From an uncultured Victivallales bacterium (GTDB lineage: Bacteria > Verrucomicrobiota > Lentisphaeria > Victivallales > UBA1829): a stretch of 64,000 nucleotides of DNA. Shown here piece by piece: positions 1 to 10,600 of the stretch. The DNA lies in NCBI GenBank assembly GCA_944390735.1, contig CALXRL010000093.1, positions 1 through 64,000 of the forward strand. The letters are read 5' to 3'. The stretch's first letter is position 1. Every line of letters begins with the position of its first letter. The notes beneath the pieces are model-generated. The model saw only the letters and a program-made list of their open reading frames with translations. It did no database searches and was not told the DNA's origin. The translations under genes were made by a program, and so were the position numbers.

Positions 1-15
1 ATTATGAAGAGGGAA

Positions 16-49
16 ATGCCGTCGGGCGGTCATCGTAGCCCGACGGCAT
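16..49. terminator. Perfect 12-bp stem-loop at the left edge
   Basis: Positions 16-27 and 38-49 are exact reverse complements around a 10-nt loop, followed by a short T-rich run. It probably ends a gene lying left of the window. Orientation cannot be decided. Bases 50-215 hold no gene I can support. Confidence 0.45.
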
Positions 50-217
50 TCATTTTGTGGCCATTTTCCCCTTCGAAAAAATCTCCCCTCGATCCACCAT
101 CACCATGGGGCTGGCTGGGCGCTTACGACGACTTCACCAACCGCCCTCCGCCGTCCATCCCACAAGAGGGGGAACAAGTCCATTCGGATATGGGGAAACG
201 GTCCCGGAAAGCGGAGA

Positions 218-253
218 TAAAAAAACCGGGAAGATCATTCTTCCCGGTTTTCT
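218..253 (-). terminator. Rho-independent terminator of the transhydrogenase operon
   Basis: A stem of AAAACCGGGAAGA and its complement closes a short loop. Read on the minus strand it is followed by a run of seven T. It lies 24 bp past the stop codon of the last operon gene, which ends at 277. Confidence 0.8.
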
Positions 254-276
254 CAAAGGATCCGATGGGATCCGGC

Positions 277-2313
277 TTATTTTTTGACCTTCCAGTCGAG
301 AGCCCCGACCGGACACTCCTCGACGCAGGCGCCGCAATCCGCACAGGAAAGCGGAAGCCCCTGATTGAACGCCGTTCCGACGCCGGTCTGGAATCCGCGT
401 TTCATCGGAGCAAGCAGATGCTTGTTGATGATTTCCGCACAAACCTTCACACAGGTTCCGCAGCGGACGCATTTCATCCGGTCGTAAATAATAGCGGGAT
501 GACGGGTATCCGGCGCCTCCTTCGGTTTCTGACCGGAGAAGGTATCGGGACGAACCTGAAGAAGGGTGGAGTATTTTTTCAGTTTGCAGTCGCCCTTTGC
601 GGTGCAGCTGCACTCGATACAGCGCTCTCCTTCCTTCTGCATTTTTTCTTTTCCGATGGAGGGGAACAACTCCGTGAAGGTGGTTTTGCGTTCTTCCAGG
701 GAAATGAAATCCGGTTTGACCCTTGGCTCTTCCGAGACCGGATGGAGGTAGACAAGATCGTCTTTGGAAAGGCTCTGCCAGTGTCCGCGGGAGACATTGA
801 ATTCGAAGGGCAGCTCGACTTTCCGGCCCTCAAGGAAGGCGCAGACGGCATCCGCGGCGCGATGTCCGGACGCCAGAGCTTCGACCACGGTGGCAGGTCC
901 CGTCACGCAGTCGCCCGCGGCAAAGACCTTGGAAACGCCTTCGCATGCCTGTTCCCCTTTGGTGACGGCCACATCGCCGCGCTTGGTTGCGACAAGACCT
1001 TCCGGGGAAATGGTGCGCTGTCCGATGGCCGCGATGACGGTATCCGCCTCGATGTCGAACTCGGATCCGGGGATCGGTTCGGGTTTGCGCCGGCCGGAGG
1101 CGTCGGGCTCGCCGAGCTGCATTTTCCGGCAGGTCAGGACCAGATGTCCGGCTGCATTTTTCTTCAGCTGCACGGGCGCGGTCAGGAGCTGGAGTTTAAC
1201 GCCTTCCTCCACGGCCTCGTTGACTTCGACGGCTTCCGCGGGCATTTCCGCCTGAGTTCTGCGGTAAACGATCGTCACATCGCCGCCGAGACGAAGAGCC
1301 GTTCTGGCGCAGTCCATCGCGGTGTTGCCTCCGCCGACCACAAGGGTTCTGCCCGGATTCGGACAGTCTTTCCAGTTTTTCGCGGCAATTCCTTCGAGCC
1401 AGCGGATGCCCATTTCGGAGAGTTCATCCCCTTCAATGCGCATGGAGCTGGGAGCCCAGGAACCGACGGCAATGACGACGGCGTCATACTTTGCTTTCAG
1501 GTCGTCGAGGGAGAGATTTTTTCCGAGTTCTTTTCCGCATTCGATCCGGATCCCCATCTTCTCGAAATGGGAAAGTTCCTTGCGCAGGATCGCCTTGGGA
1601 AGACGGAACTCCGGAATTCCGTAGCGGAGCATACCGCCGGGTTCGGCCTGTTTATCGAACAGATCGACCTGAACGCCGTGAAGACGCAGATCGTATGCCG
1701 TGCTGAATCCGGCGGGACCGGCTCCGACCACGGCGACTTTTTTCCCGTTGTACGGCGGCAGCTCTTCCATGTAGGATTCATAGTAGAGATCGGCGGCCAG
1801 ACGTTTGAAATCGTTGATGGAGACCGGTTTGGAATCCACATTGCGCCGGCAGTCCTTTTCGCAGAAGCGCGGGCAGACGCGTCCGACCGACATCGGAAGC
1901 GGAATGCGTTTCTTGATGATTTTCAGCGATTCCAGGAAATTGCCTTTGCGTCCTTCGCGGACATATTCCTCCACGGAGGCATGAGCGGGACAGGCCATTG
2001 TGCAGGGAGCCTCGCAGTCGCCGGTGTGTTCGGAGAGGAGCAGACCGAGCGCGGTGCGGCGCATGTCGAGCACCTCATCGGAAGAGGCTTCGATCTCCTG
2101 GCCCTCCGTCGGACAGGCCGAGCAGGAGGGAAGGAAACGACCGGTTTTGCTGTCTTTCACCACACAGACAAAGCAGGAGGTCGTTCTGGAGATTTTCTGG
2201 TTATAGCAGAGAGTCGGGATATCAAGTCCCATTTTCCTCGCCACGGAAAGTATGGTCTCACCGGGAGCCGCGGTCTGCGGCTTTCCGTCGATTTTGAAAT
2301 GAATATCAGGCAT
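277..2313 (-). CDS. NfnB/GltD-like flavoprotein subunit of an Stn-type transhydrogenase
   Basis: A 678-residue iron-sulfur flavoprotein. The order is: an N-terminal [2Fe-2S] domain (residues 1-80, cysteines in LCYNQ...SCFVC...CSACP); a GltD/NfnB-type N-terminal cluster domain (CEAPCTMACP, CPRFCEKDC); an FAD fold (VAVVGAGPAGF, near 192); an NAD(P)H fold (LVVGGGNTAMD, near 325); and a C-terminal two-cluster ferredoxin (CVRCGTCVKVC, CADCGACVEECP). It is the last gene of an operon with NuoF- and NuoE-like subunits. That trio matches the Sporomusa-type Nfn (StnABC), which couples NADPH with ferredoxin and NAD. Known of the family: the NfnB-like chain carries the NADPH/FAD site. Inferred: this is the StnC equivalent. 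Alternative: an electron-transfer subunit for a formate dehydrogenase or hydrogenase, but no such catalytic gene is present here. Confidence 0.85.
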   Translation of the reverse strand: MPDIHFKIDGKPQTAAPGETILSVARKMGLDIPTLCYNQKISRTTSCFVCVVKDSKTGRFLPSCSACPTEGQEIEASSDEVLDMRRTALGLLLSEHTGDCEAPCTMACPAHASVEEYVREGRKGNFLESLKIIKKRIPLPMSVGRVCPRFCEKDCRRNVDSKPVSINDFKRLAADLYYESYMEELPPYNGKKVAVVGAGPAGFSTAYDLRLHGVQVDLFDKQAEPGGMLRYGIPEFRLPKAILRKELSHFEKMGIRIECGKELGKNLSLDDLKAKYDAVVIAVGSWAPSSMRIEGDELSEMGIRWLEGIAAKNWKDCPNPGRTLVVGGGNTAMDCARTALRLGGDVTIVYRRTQAEMPAEAVEVNEAVEEGVKLQLLTAPVQLKKNAAGHLVLTCRKMQLGEPDASGRRKPEPIPGSEFDIEADTVIAAIGQRTISPEGLVATKRGDVAVTKGEQACEGVSKVFAAGDCVTGPATVVEALASGHRAADAVCAFLEGRKVELPFEFNVSRGHWQSLSKDDLVYLHPVSEEPRVKPDFISLEERKTTFTELFPSIGKEKMQKEGERCIECSCTAKGDCKLKKYSTLLQVRPDTFSGQKPKEAPDTRHPAIIYDRMKCVRCGTCVKVCAEIINKHLLAPMKRGFQTGVGTAFNQGLPLSCADCGACVEECPVGALDWKVKK

Positions 2314-2328
2314 TGGTCAATACTCCGG

Positions 2329-4065
2329 TCACTTGTTGTTTGAGTTGAAGCCCTGTCCGCGGGGCACGCGTTTGATTGCCTTTTTCGGACAGACTTCCAG
2401 ACAGGAATTGCATTTGAGGCATTTTGCATTGTCGATTACGAATCCGTCGGAAATCGCTCCCGCCGGACAGCTCCGGATGCAGAGTTTGCATTTGACGCAC
2501 TTGCTCTGATCCAGCGTCAGGTCAACCAGAGTCGGGCAGACCAGCGACGGACAGATTTTTTCCTTCACATGAGCCTCATATTCGTTCCGGAAATAGCGGA
2601 TGGTGGAAAGAGCCGGATTCGGCGCCGTCTGTCCGAGCCCGCAGAGAGCTCCCTTGCGGATTTTCGGTCCCAGATTTTCCAGAAACGCGATATCCTCCTC
2701 GCACCCTTCTCCTGCGCAGATGCGTTCCAGCGTCTCATACATGCGCATCGTTCCGACGCGGCAGAAGGTGCATTTTCCGCAGGACTCCCGATGAGTGAAC
2801 GAGAGGAAGTAGCGCGCGGTTTCGACCATGCAGCGGTTCTTTCCGATCACGATCAGTCCGCCGGAACCCATGATGGCGCCGAGCTCCTTCAGGGAATCGT
2901 AATCGACCTTTACGTCGAATTTTTCCGCGGGAATGCAGCCGCCGGAGGGTCCGCCGGTCTGAACGGCCTTGACGCTGCCGCGTTCTGCTCCGCCGATGTC
3001 ATAGACGATTTCCGCGAGGGTGACGCCCATCGGCACTTCGGTCAGTCCGGGGTATTTCAAATCGCCGGCGAGTGCGAAAATTTTTGTTCCCTTGCTCTTC
3101 TCCGATCCGATGGCGGCAAAGGCCTCGCCGCCCATGTTGATAAGGGGCGCGATATTGGCAAAGGTTTCCACATTGTTGATGGCCGTCGGCAGGGAGTTCC
3201 AGCCGCTGTCGGTCGGGAACGGAGGACGGAAGCGCGGGGTGCCGCGTTTGCCTTCCAGAGAGGCGATCATGGCGGTTTCCTCGCCGCAGACAAAGGCACC
3301 GGCGCCTTCCTTGATCTTGATCTCCAGGGGATTTTCACGTCCGGGCAGGCGGTCGAGTCCGGCCTCCTGAATCTTTGCGATGGCGATCTTGAGATGTTTG
3401 ATCGCCATCGGGTATTCCGCACGGCAGTAAATAAAGAGCTTGGTGGCTCCCGTCGCATAGGCGCCGATGAGCATTCCCTCCAGCACCTGGAAGGGGACGC
3501 TTTCCATCATGGAACGGTCCATGAATGCGCCGGGGTCGCCCTCGTCCGCGTTCATGATCAGGACCTTTTCCGGAACCTGTTTTGCCGCAAGGAAGGACCA
3601 TTTCATCCCGGTCGGGAATCCGCCGCCTCCGCGGCCGCGAAGTCCGGAAACCTTGACCATGTCGACCACTTCACCGGGCTTCATGGAAAAGGCTTTTTTC
3701 AATGCGGAAAAGCCGCCGTTGGCCTTGTATTCCTCCAGATTGCAGGGCTCGATGCGTCCCGCAAGTTTTGTCACATAAAGCGCCTCCTTGGAGGAGCGGA
3801 TCTCCGGAATGACAAACCGTCCCTCCTCCGAAAGAGAAAGGATTTTCTGAGCGGATGCGTCATCGCCTTTGACGGAGGAGTATAAGACGGAACCGTTCTC
3901 CGTTTCGACTTCCACCATCGGTTCGGCATAGCAGTGACCGATGCAGCCGACTCCGACAACTGGAACATCTCCTGCATTGCGCTTGAGAGCCTCCATCACG
4001 GCTTCGGCACCGGCGGCGACGCCGCAGGATGCAACGCCGACTTTGATTCGTTTGATCTGAGCCAT
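2329..4065 (-). CDS. NuoF/HydB-like NADH-binding subunit of an Stn-type transhydrogenase
   Basis: A 578-residue NADH-binding flavoprotein. It begins with a thioredoxin-like [2Fe-2S] domain (VGVASCGVAAG...GCIGHC). It then has the FMN/NADH domain (GRGGGGFPTGMKW near 175; GEETAMIASLEGKRGTP near 275), the N3-type [4Fe-4S] ligands (ESCGKCTFCRVG and a later GALCGLG), and a C-terminal two-cluster ferredoxin (CVKCKLCIRSCP, CLKCNSCLEVCP). I place the start at 4065 (MAQIKR), 4 bp after the preceding gene's stop. An in-frame upstream ATG at 4092 would overlap that gene and adds residues not expected in the family. In electron-bifurcating HydABC and Stn complexes this chain holds the bifurcating flavin. 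Confidence 0.9.
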   Translation of the reverse strand: MAQIKRIKVGVASCGVAAGAEAVMEALKRNAGDVPVVGVGCIGHCYAEPMVEVETENGSVLYSSVKGDDASAQKILSLSEEGRFVIPEIRSSKEALYVTKLAGRIEPCNLEEYKANGGFSALKKAFSMKPGEVVDMVKVSGLRGRGGGGFPTGMKWSFLAAKQVPEKVLIMNADEGDPGAFMDRSMMESVPFQVLEGMLIGAYATGATKLFIYCRAEYPMAIKHLKIAIAKIQEAGLDRLPGRENPLEIKIKEGAGAFVCGEETAMIASLEGKRGTPRFRPPFPTDSGWNSLPTAINNVETFANIAPLINMGGEAFAAIGSEKSKGTKIFALAGDLKYPGLTEVPMGVTLAEIVYDIGGAERGSVKAVQTGGPSGGCIPAEKFDVKVDYDSLKELGAIMGSGGLIVIGKNRCMVETARYFLSFTHRESCGKCTFCRVGTMRMYETLERICAGEGCEEDIAFLENLGPKIRKGALCGLGQTAPNPALSTIRYFRNEYEAHVKEKICPSLVCPTLVDLTLDQSKCVKCKLCIRSCPAGAISDGFVIDNAKCLKCNSCLEVCPKKAIKRVPRGQGFNSNNK

Positions 4066-4069
4066 GTTA

Positions 4070-4525
4070 TCAGTCCATCTTTTTGTATTCATTTAAAATT
4101 TTGACAAGTCCCTTGCGATCCAGCTTGCCGTACACGCGGCCGTTGATCGCCATCACGGGAGCCAGACTGCAGCAGCCGAGACAGGCCACGGTTTCCAGGG
4201 AAAAACGTCCCTCCTTGTCCGTCTCACCGCTCTTGATCCCGAGCTCCGCCTGAATCCACTGCTGAATCAGCGGAGTCCCCTTGATGTGACAGGCGGTTCC
4301 GTCGCAGGAACTGATCTGAAAACGGCCGGGTTTCACCCGTTTGAACTGCGCATAGAACGTGAGAACTCCTTCCACTTCCGCTTCCGCCATGTTGAAATTG
4401 GCGGCAACCGCTTTGACAGCGTCATCGGATACGTAGCCTTCCTTCTGCTGAATCAGCTGAAGACCCTTGATGAGATCTCCCTTCTCGTGTCCTACCTCTT
4501 CAAGATAGAAATAGTCTGACAACAT
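4070..4525 (-). CDS. NuoE/HydC-like [2Fe-2S] subunit of an Stn-type transhydrogenase
   Basis: A 151-residue thioredoxin-like [2Fe-2S] protein of normal NuoE length. The ligands CDGTAC (near 76) and CLGCC (near 115) follow the C-x4-C ... C-x3-C family pattern. First gene of the operon, with a strong Shine-Dalgarno sequence (GGGAGGT) before ATG 4525. The following NuoF-like gene starts 4 bp after its stop. It would pass electrons between the NuoF-like chain and the rest of the complex. Confidence 0.9.
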   Translation of the reverse strand: MLSDYFYLEEVGHEKGDLIKGLQLIQQKEGYVSDDAVKAVAANFNMAEAEVEGVLTFYAQFKRVKPGRFQISSCDGTACHIKGTPLIQQWIQAELGIKSGETDKEGRFSLETVACLGCCSLAPVMAINGRVYGKLDRKGLVKILNEYKKMD

Positions 4526-4544
4526 AACTTAAACCTCCCAGATG

Positions 4545-4564
4545 ATTATATCCGTTTAAACGGA
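4545..4564 (-). promoter_or_regulatory. -10 box with adjoining 14-bp palindrome before the transhydrogenase operon
   Basis: On the minus strand a consensus TATAAT (4545-4550) lies 19 bp before the first start codon. Directly upstream of it is a perfect palindrome, TCCGTTTAAACGGA (4551-4564), in the place of the promoter spacer. No good -35 hexamer is seen at 16-18 bp. This suggests a regulator acting at the promoter; the regulator is unknown. Confidence 0.55.
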
Positions 4565-4616
4565 ATACATTACCACAAAACAACGTTTTTTCAATCCTGA
4601 GCCCCTCTTTTTTCAC

Positions 4617-4660
4617 AAAAAAAAGCCGCCGCATGTCCCTCCGCGGACGGGCATGCGGCT
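4617..4660 (-). terminator. Terminator of the giant surface-protein gene
   Basis: A GC-rich imperfect hairpin (GCCGC...GCGGC arms with an inner TCC/GGA step) is followed on the minus strand by eight T. It lies about 25 bp past the stop of the 3032-residue gene. Confidence 0.7.
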
Positions 4661-4684
4661 GAAGGGCCCGGTTCACTCCCGGAA

Positions 4685-7600
4685 TTATATGGAGGTAATT
4701 CCCAAAGTGAAGTCGTTGCTGTAATATTTCTTCTCGCTCTTCGTCGAGATCTCGACATAGTAGGCGCCGGAAAGCTGATCCTTGGAGACGCCATACTTGT
4801 CAAACGACACCTTCTTGTTGGTGTCGACCGATCGGACTTCATACTTCAGATTCGTGGAATTGAAGTTGGAGAAGTCCAGTCTTACCGCGGAAGAGCCGCT
4901 GACATCGAAACGGAAGAAGTCGGATGCGTCGTTGTAGCCGACCCAGCCGCTGAGCTGGATGGTCTCATTTGCCGCAAGCGTCTGTGTCTGAGCCACCGTA
5001 TCGGTATCCCAGACGGAATTGTCATTGACATGCGAGTCATTGACAAAATAGCTTCCGTTGAAATTCAGATTGTAAGCGGTTTCCTGTTTCGCGGTCTTCT
5101 TGTCGCCGGACTCGACGACCACATAATAGGAACCGGAATCCAGCAACAGATCCTTCTTGAAGGCGGAATCGGTGTTCGTTCCGGCATACAGCGTTGCGGA
5201 AGCAAGCTTCTTGCCCGCGACCCCCTCCGCCTTCTTCTCGTAGACATAGACTTTCGCCTTGGCTCCCAGATCGTAGACCCCGAGATTGAAGACGCCGTCT
5301 CCGGCAAGATTGATCTCGTAGTAATCCACCGGATCGCCATAGCCGACCCACAGATCGTTCGCGGCGGTCGTCTTCTGATTCACGATCAGGGTGCTCCGGT
5401 CCGCCGCGGCAAAGCTGCTGTTCGACGAAGCCGGATGCTTATACTGATCGCTGATCGTCAGATCGTAATACGAATTTTCCTTGCCTTTTCCTTTGTCTCC
5501 GGATTCCACCGTGATGAGGAAGTCCCCGACCGGCGTCAGGTAATCCTTGAACAAGTTCGTATTGTTTGTCGTATACTTGACGGTAACGCTCTTGAGCTTC
5601 TTCTGTTTTCCGTTGACGAACTGATACAACGTCACCTTGAGCTTTGCATCCTGTTTGACATTGATGGAAACGTTCAGCGCTCCGGCATGGGCCGTCGAGA
5701 AGCTGTAATAATCCACCGCGTCACTGTAACCGACCCACTCGTTGGTCGAGGCATAGTAGCCGTTCGTATCCAGAGAAACAGCGTTGGCCGGGTTGGACGA
5801 CGGATTCTTCGCAGGCAGATAATCTTCCGTAACACTCAGATTGTAATACGAGTTGACTTTCCCTTTTCCGCTGTCCGTCGTTTCCACCGCGATGAAGTAC
5901 AGTTCCGGAATCAGCTGTCCCGAGAAGAGACCGTAGGCATCCTGAGTGATTGTCACGGAGGCTTTCTTCTTCCAGGCGTTGTCATACAGAGTGACTTTCA
6001 GTTTGCCGGTCACGCCGGTGATGTTGACGCCCTGAATGGTCGCCGCATCATTTCCCTGAACCATGAAGTAGTCGCCCTTGTCCTGATAGCCGACCCAGTC
6101 GCTGACGGTTCCCGAGGCGGAGCCGCCCGTCGTCGTCAGAACGAGAGACTGCGGATTCGTCTTGAGCGCATCGTCATCGGGAGATTCAAAGAACGTCATG
6201 CTTCCATTGATCGTGTACTGAGCGCGTGTGGTGTTCTTGTCGCCCTCGACATAGACATAGATGCGATCGCCATACTTCGCGGGGTCGATAATGAGGTTCG
6301 ACACTCCGCCGGATCCGCTCTTCACCGTGAATTTCTTGATGGTCTTCTTCGTGAGATCATCACAGATTGTCACGGTCACTTTCGACGTGACGCCGGTCAG
6401 AGAAAGATTCAGGACTCCGCCAAGCGGTCTTCCATTGATATCCAGCTTGCCCTCATTCGGAAGGTCGAACTTGTACCAGATACCGTTGAGTTTTGTCTCC
6501 GTTGCAAGTCCGAGTTCCCCGGCAGCCGTGGTCGTATAGTAGTTGGTGCCCGGAGTGATGTTGTCAAGCACAAACGCCACATCGGAAGAACTTCCGTCGC
6601 CGGTGTAAACATCTTCCGAAACCGTGTAAGCGATTTTATCGCTCCAGTCGCTGGTCCGTCCGCTGCCGTCCACGGCCTGAACACGGAAGTAATAGGTTCC
6701 CGAATTCAGCGTCAGATAGGCGCCGCTGACATACAGATTGTTGGTGGAGATCTCATCCGCCGGCAAATAGTGGTAACCGACCTCCTTCTGGTTGGAAATC
6801 TCAATATTGTATCCTTGAATTCCAAATGTGTCGAAAGACGGAATCCAGGAAATGCGATGCGTGAATTCGGAACCCGCGACCGCATTTTCCGTCACGCTGA
6901 CATTTTCCGGCGTTGTCGGATTCGTATAAATATCGACGATATCAATATCATACTCACCACTGGAATCCTTCAGCTGGAACGGGGTGACCTGCTGACTCCA
7001 GTTTGCCACCTCGTGCCCTCTGCCGTCCACCGCCTTCACACGCCAGTAGAACGTGGTTCCGGGCGCATAACCGGCAAGACGGGTGATTCCGTTGTTCTCC
7101 GTGCTCAGAACCAGCGAACTGCCTTCGTAGGCGGCCGTGCCGGAGTATTCCGTCAGGGAGTTGTAAAGGAGCTTGCTGTCATCCTGGAAGGTCTGATCCA
7201 GCGAAATCTGGTAGATGAAATAGACGCCCGACGCATCCTCATAGGTATGATTGGACGCATCAAACGTAATCGAGATGGTGGCCGGATCGCGGACCGGAAC
7301 CGCCTCTTCCGGTCCCTCGATGCCCGGCTGCGGGAACCAGTTGTATTCAACCGTGATCGTCGGTTCCGGGAGAGAGGTGAAATGTCCCTCTTCCCCGTTG
7401 GGGCCGTGCGGAGCGTCGCGGTCGATGATAAAGGAATCCCCGGTCAGAGCGGCGGACTTGTTCCCCGCATAATCCACAGCGACAATGGACCAGGAGTAGC
7501 TTCCATCCTGATACCCGTTCCAGAAATTGCTGGAGATGGTATAGGAGATCTGCGACGGATCGCTCAGAGTAAACTCGATATCCTGTTCGTCAAGGCTGGC

Positions 7601-10600
7601 GCCCTCCCGGTGCAGTGTGAAAATGTACTCCTTGACTCCGGACTGCGGCGTCACGGAAGCATCCTCGACAGCCGGCGCTTTCCAGTTGAACGTGACATTG
7701 TTGTCGGTATCCACCGTCACGGTGACATCCGTTCTGGGGAAGACCGGCGCGGTCACATCTCCGTTCCAGGAGGAGGATACGACCGTGGAATTTCCGACAT
7801 TGTCATACGCCGTAATCTCGAACACATAATTGCCGTGCGCAAGATTCGTGAAGGTGTAGGTGGTATCCGTCAGCAGACCGGAAATTTCGTTCCACTCCTT
7901 GACGCTTTCATCATTGAGTTTGTAGCGAATCGTATATCCGCGGATTCCGGAAGCACCTCCGTCATCGGCGGGATTCCAGGTGATGGTCACATTCTGCAGG
8001 GACGTATCACCGGAAAGAACATATTCCACATCGGCTCCGGTAAGGTGATCGACCGTAAAGACCGGGCCCTCGTGATCGCCGACCCAGGAGGCTGTCAAAC
8101 CGTCCGCAACCGCCGTCGTATTGCCCGCCTTGTCCGTGGCAAGAATCCGGATGGTGTAATCGCCATTGTCAATCAGAATTCCGAGATCCTCGTAGAGGTT
8201 GACATAGGGGGAATTCACATTCTCAAGAACATACCGGTTCGGATCGTTCGGATCCGCGGCAAGGTAGACCTTGTAGGAGTTCGCATCATAGGCGGAATCC
8301 GGATCGGAGGTCACTTTGAACTGGAGCGTATAGTATTCCACGCCGGAGGAGACGGAACCGTCGCTGGAGGAATCATCCGCAGGAGACCAGGTGATGGTCA
8401 CGTTCTGCTTCCAGTCTTCCCCGGGCTCCCCGACGTAGCCGAGGACCTGCGCCGAGACTTCACCGCCCATCGTGGGAGCGTTGATGTCGCCGTCGAACGT
8501 TCCCACGGCGGTCTCATCGGTCATATTTCCGACCTTGTCATACGCAACGACCATCCATTCATACGATCCGTTGGCAGGAGTCAGACCGGTGATCTGATAG
8601 GTATAAAGCTTCAGCGAACTGTCATACGCAATGAAATTCCCGTCGTTCGCGGCCGTCCAGTCAAAGGTCGCCCCCGCGAGACGGTAGTAGAGCTTGTAGC
8701 CGTACAGTCCGGAGGAATCATCCGATCCGGGCGTCCAGCTGACCGTTGCATTCAAGGTTCCATTTTCAAAAGCGACGACCACGGATCCGAGGTTCGTGCC
8801 ATCGAAGACCGGAGCGGTCACGTCGCCGGTCCAGCCTTCCACCGAATCGCCTTCCAGATAGCCGGAAACGTTCCCGGACCAGTCAACCGCCTGCACCCGC
8901 CACTGATAGTCGGCATTGCCGAAATTGAACGCCAGAGTTTCCGGGTTCAGCGTATAGGTGGTTCCTGTAATCAGATTCTCCGTGGAATTGACCGTGTACC
9001 AGGCACCGAAATCGGCATCCGTCGGAAGCTTGTAGCGGTATTCGAGGAGATATCCCTGAATTCCGGAGGGATCCACGGTATTGGAGTCCACTGTCTGCGC
9101 GGCGTCCGCGGCAGCCGTCCAGGAGACCGTCACCTGAACCTGCGCAAACGATCCCTGAGCGAGATCCCCGCCGACAAAAGCCACATCCCCATGCGTTCCC
9201 GCCGCCCCTTCCGCAAAGGTGGGCGCCAGCGTATCTTTCTGCCAGGTTCCGGAAACAGGAAGCGATTCATTTCCGCGTTTGTCGACAGCAATCACCTGCC
9301 ATTCATAATTTCCATCCACAAGCGCCGGATCGGAAAGCGTCAGAGCGGAGGTCCCTTCGGAGTGCTTGGCCCAGACCGGAGTGCTCCATTCCGTTTCCCC
9401 CTGTTTGCGGTACGAGATCCAGTATCCGTCAACGCCGGAACCGGAATCCTCCGCCGACTTCCACGACAGATCCACCACCTGAAGCAGTGTCCCGTTCACA
9501 ACCGAGTAATGAACATGATAATTCATCGCGGGATCGTTGAAAACAGGCGGCTCCGTATCTTCCTCCACATTGACCGTGACCGATGAAAAATGCTTTTCCT
9601 TATCCGCCGCGGCTGCAGTGGTATACAGCCAGTCATAGGCGGTGATCGTCACCGTGAATTTATCCTCAAGCGCGGCATTCGTAATCGTGCAGACCAGAGG
9701 ATCGTTCGAGGAGATGTACTGCGCCTGAATCTGGGAACCGCTTTCATTGTAGACCTGAACCTGATAAAAAGCGACTCCCGTTTCATCGGTTGCGGAATCC
9801 CAGACAATCGTATAAGTCCTGCTGTCCGCATTGTACGCGAAATTCGGAGTTGTTGAGAACACCGGCGCCGTGGTATCCCCGGCAACCGAAAAGAGATCTT
9901 CGGTAAATGCCGTGGTGTTTCCGGCCTTGTCATAGGCGGTAATCAGGAACTCGTAATTCTTTGATCCGGAGAATGTCCCGGAGTCCGTAATGGTCCAGGT
10001 CTTGTCATAATTCTCCTCGCGGGTATCCAGATGGCTGTAATAGATCCAGCTGCTGGATCCAACCTCCCGATAGGAGAGTGTGAACATTGCCATATCGGAG
10101 TCATCATCGGAAATACCGGAAAGATCCAGCGTAATGTTCACATTCTGCGGAACCATCAGCACGTCTTTTCCGGAGGCATCCACGAGCTTGGGCTCCGCTC
10201 CGGCTGTGATACTCACGGAATAAGGGGTGACGTCAATCGAGGATTCCAGATTGTCAACGGTAAAGGATCCTGTCGGCCCGGTGGTATCGCGAGTCCACTG
10301 CACATCCTTTTTGCCCAGGGACTCCTGTCCCGTCAGATCCCATACGGAAAGCGAGGCATTATAGGTCGAATAATCCAGCGACAGGTATTTGGTTGTATAG
10401 GAGAGTTCCTGGGAGGACGATGCGTCGGAAGGTACATACGTATATCCGCGATCCTGCAGCGAAGGATTCCCCTCGGGGCTCCAGACCCACATATATTTGT
10501 CAATTCCGGAACCATAATCCAGGGCGACATTCTGCCACGTGGAGGTGACATTCCATCCGCCGGAGAACGTCTGAGTCTCGTCATCCCACGTCCATTCGTT

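Noticed and set aside
4-2343. A 779-codon open frame on the plus strand opposite the transhydrogenase flavoprotein
   Set aside because: It is the complement of a gene with clear cofactor motifs and terminator. The translation is low-complexity, with no family features.
5030-9586. A 1518-codon open frame on the plus strand opposite the giant gene
   Set aside because: It mirrors the repeat structure of the true gene and has no start signal or motif. Antisense frames of this length arise from codon bias in GC-rich repeats.
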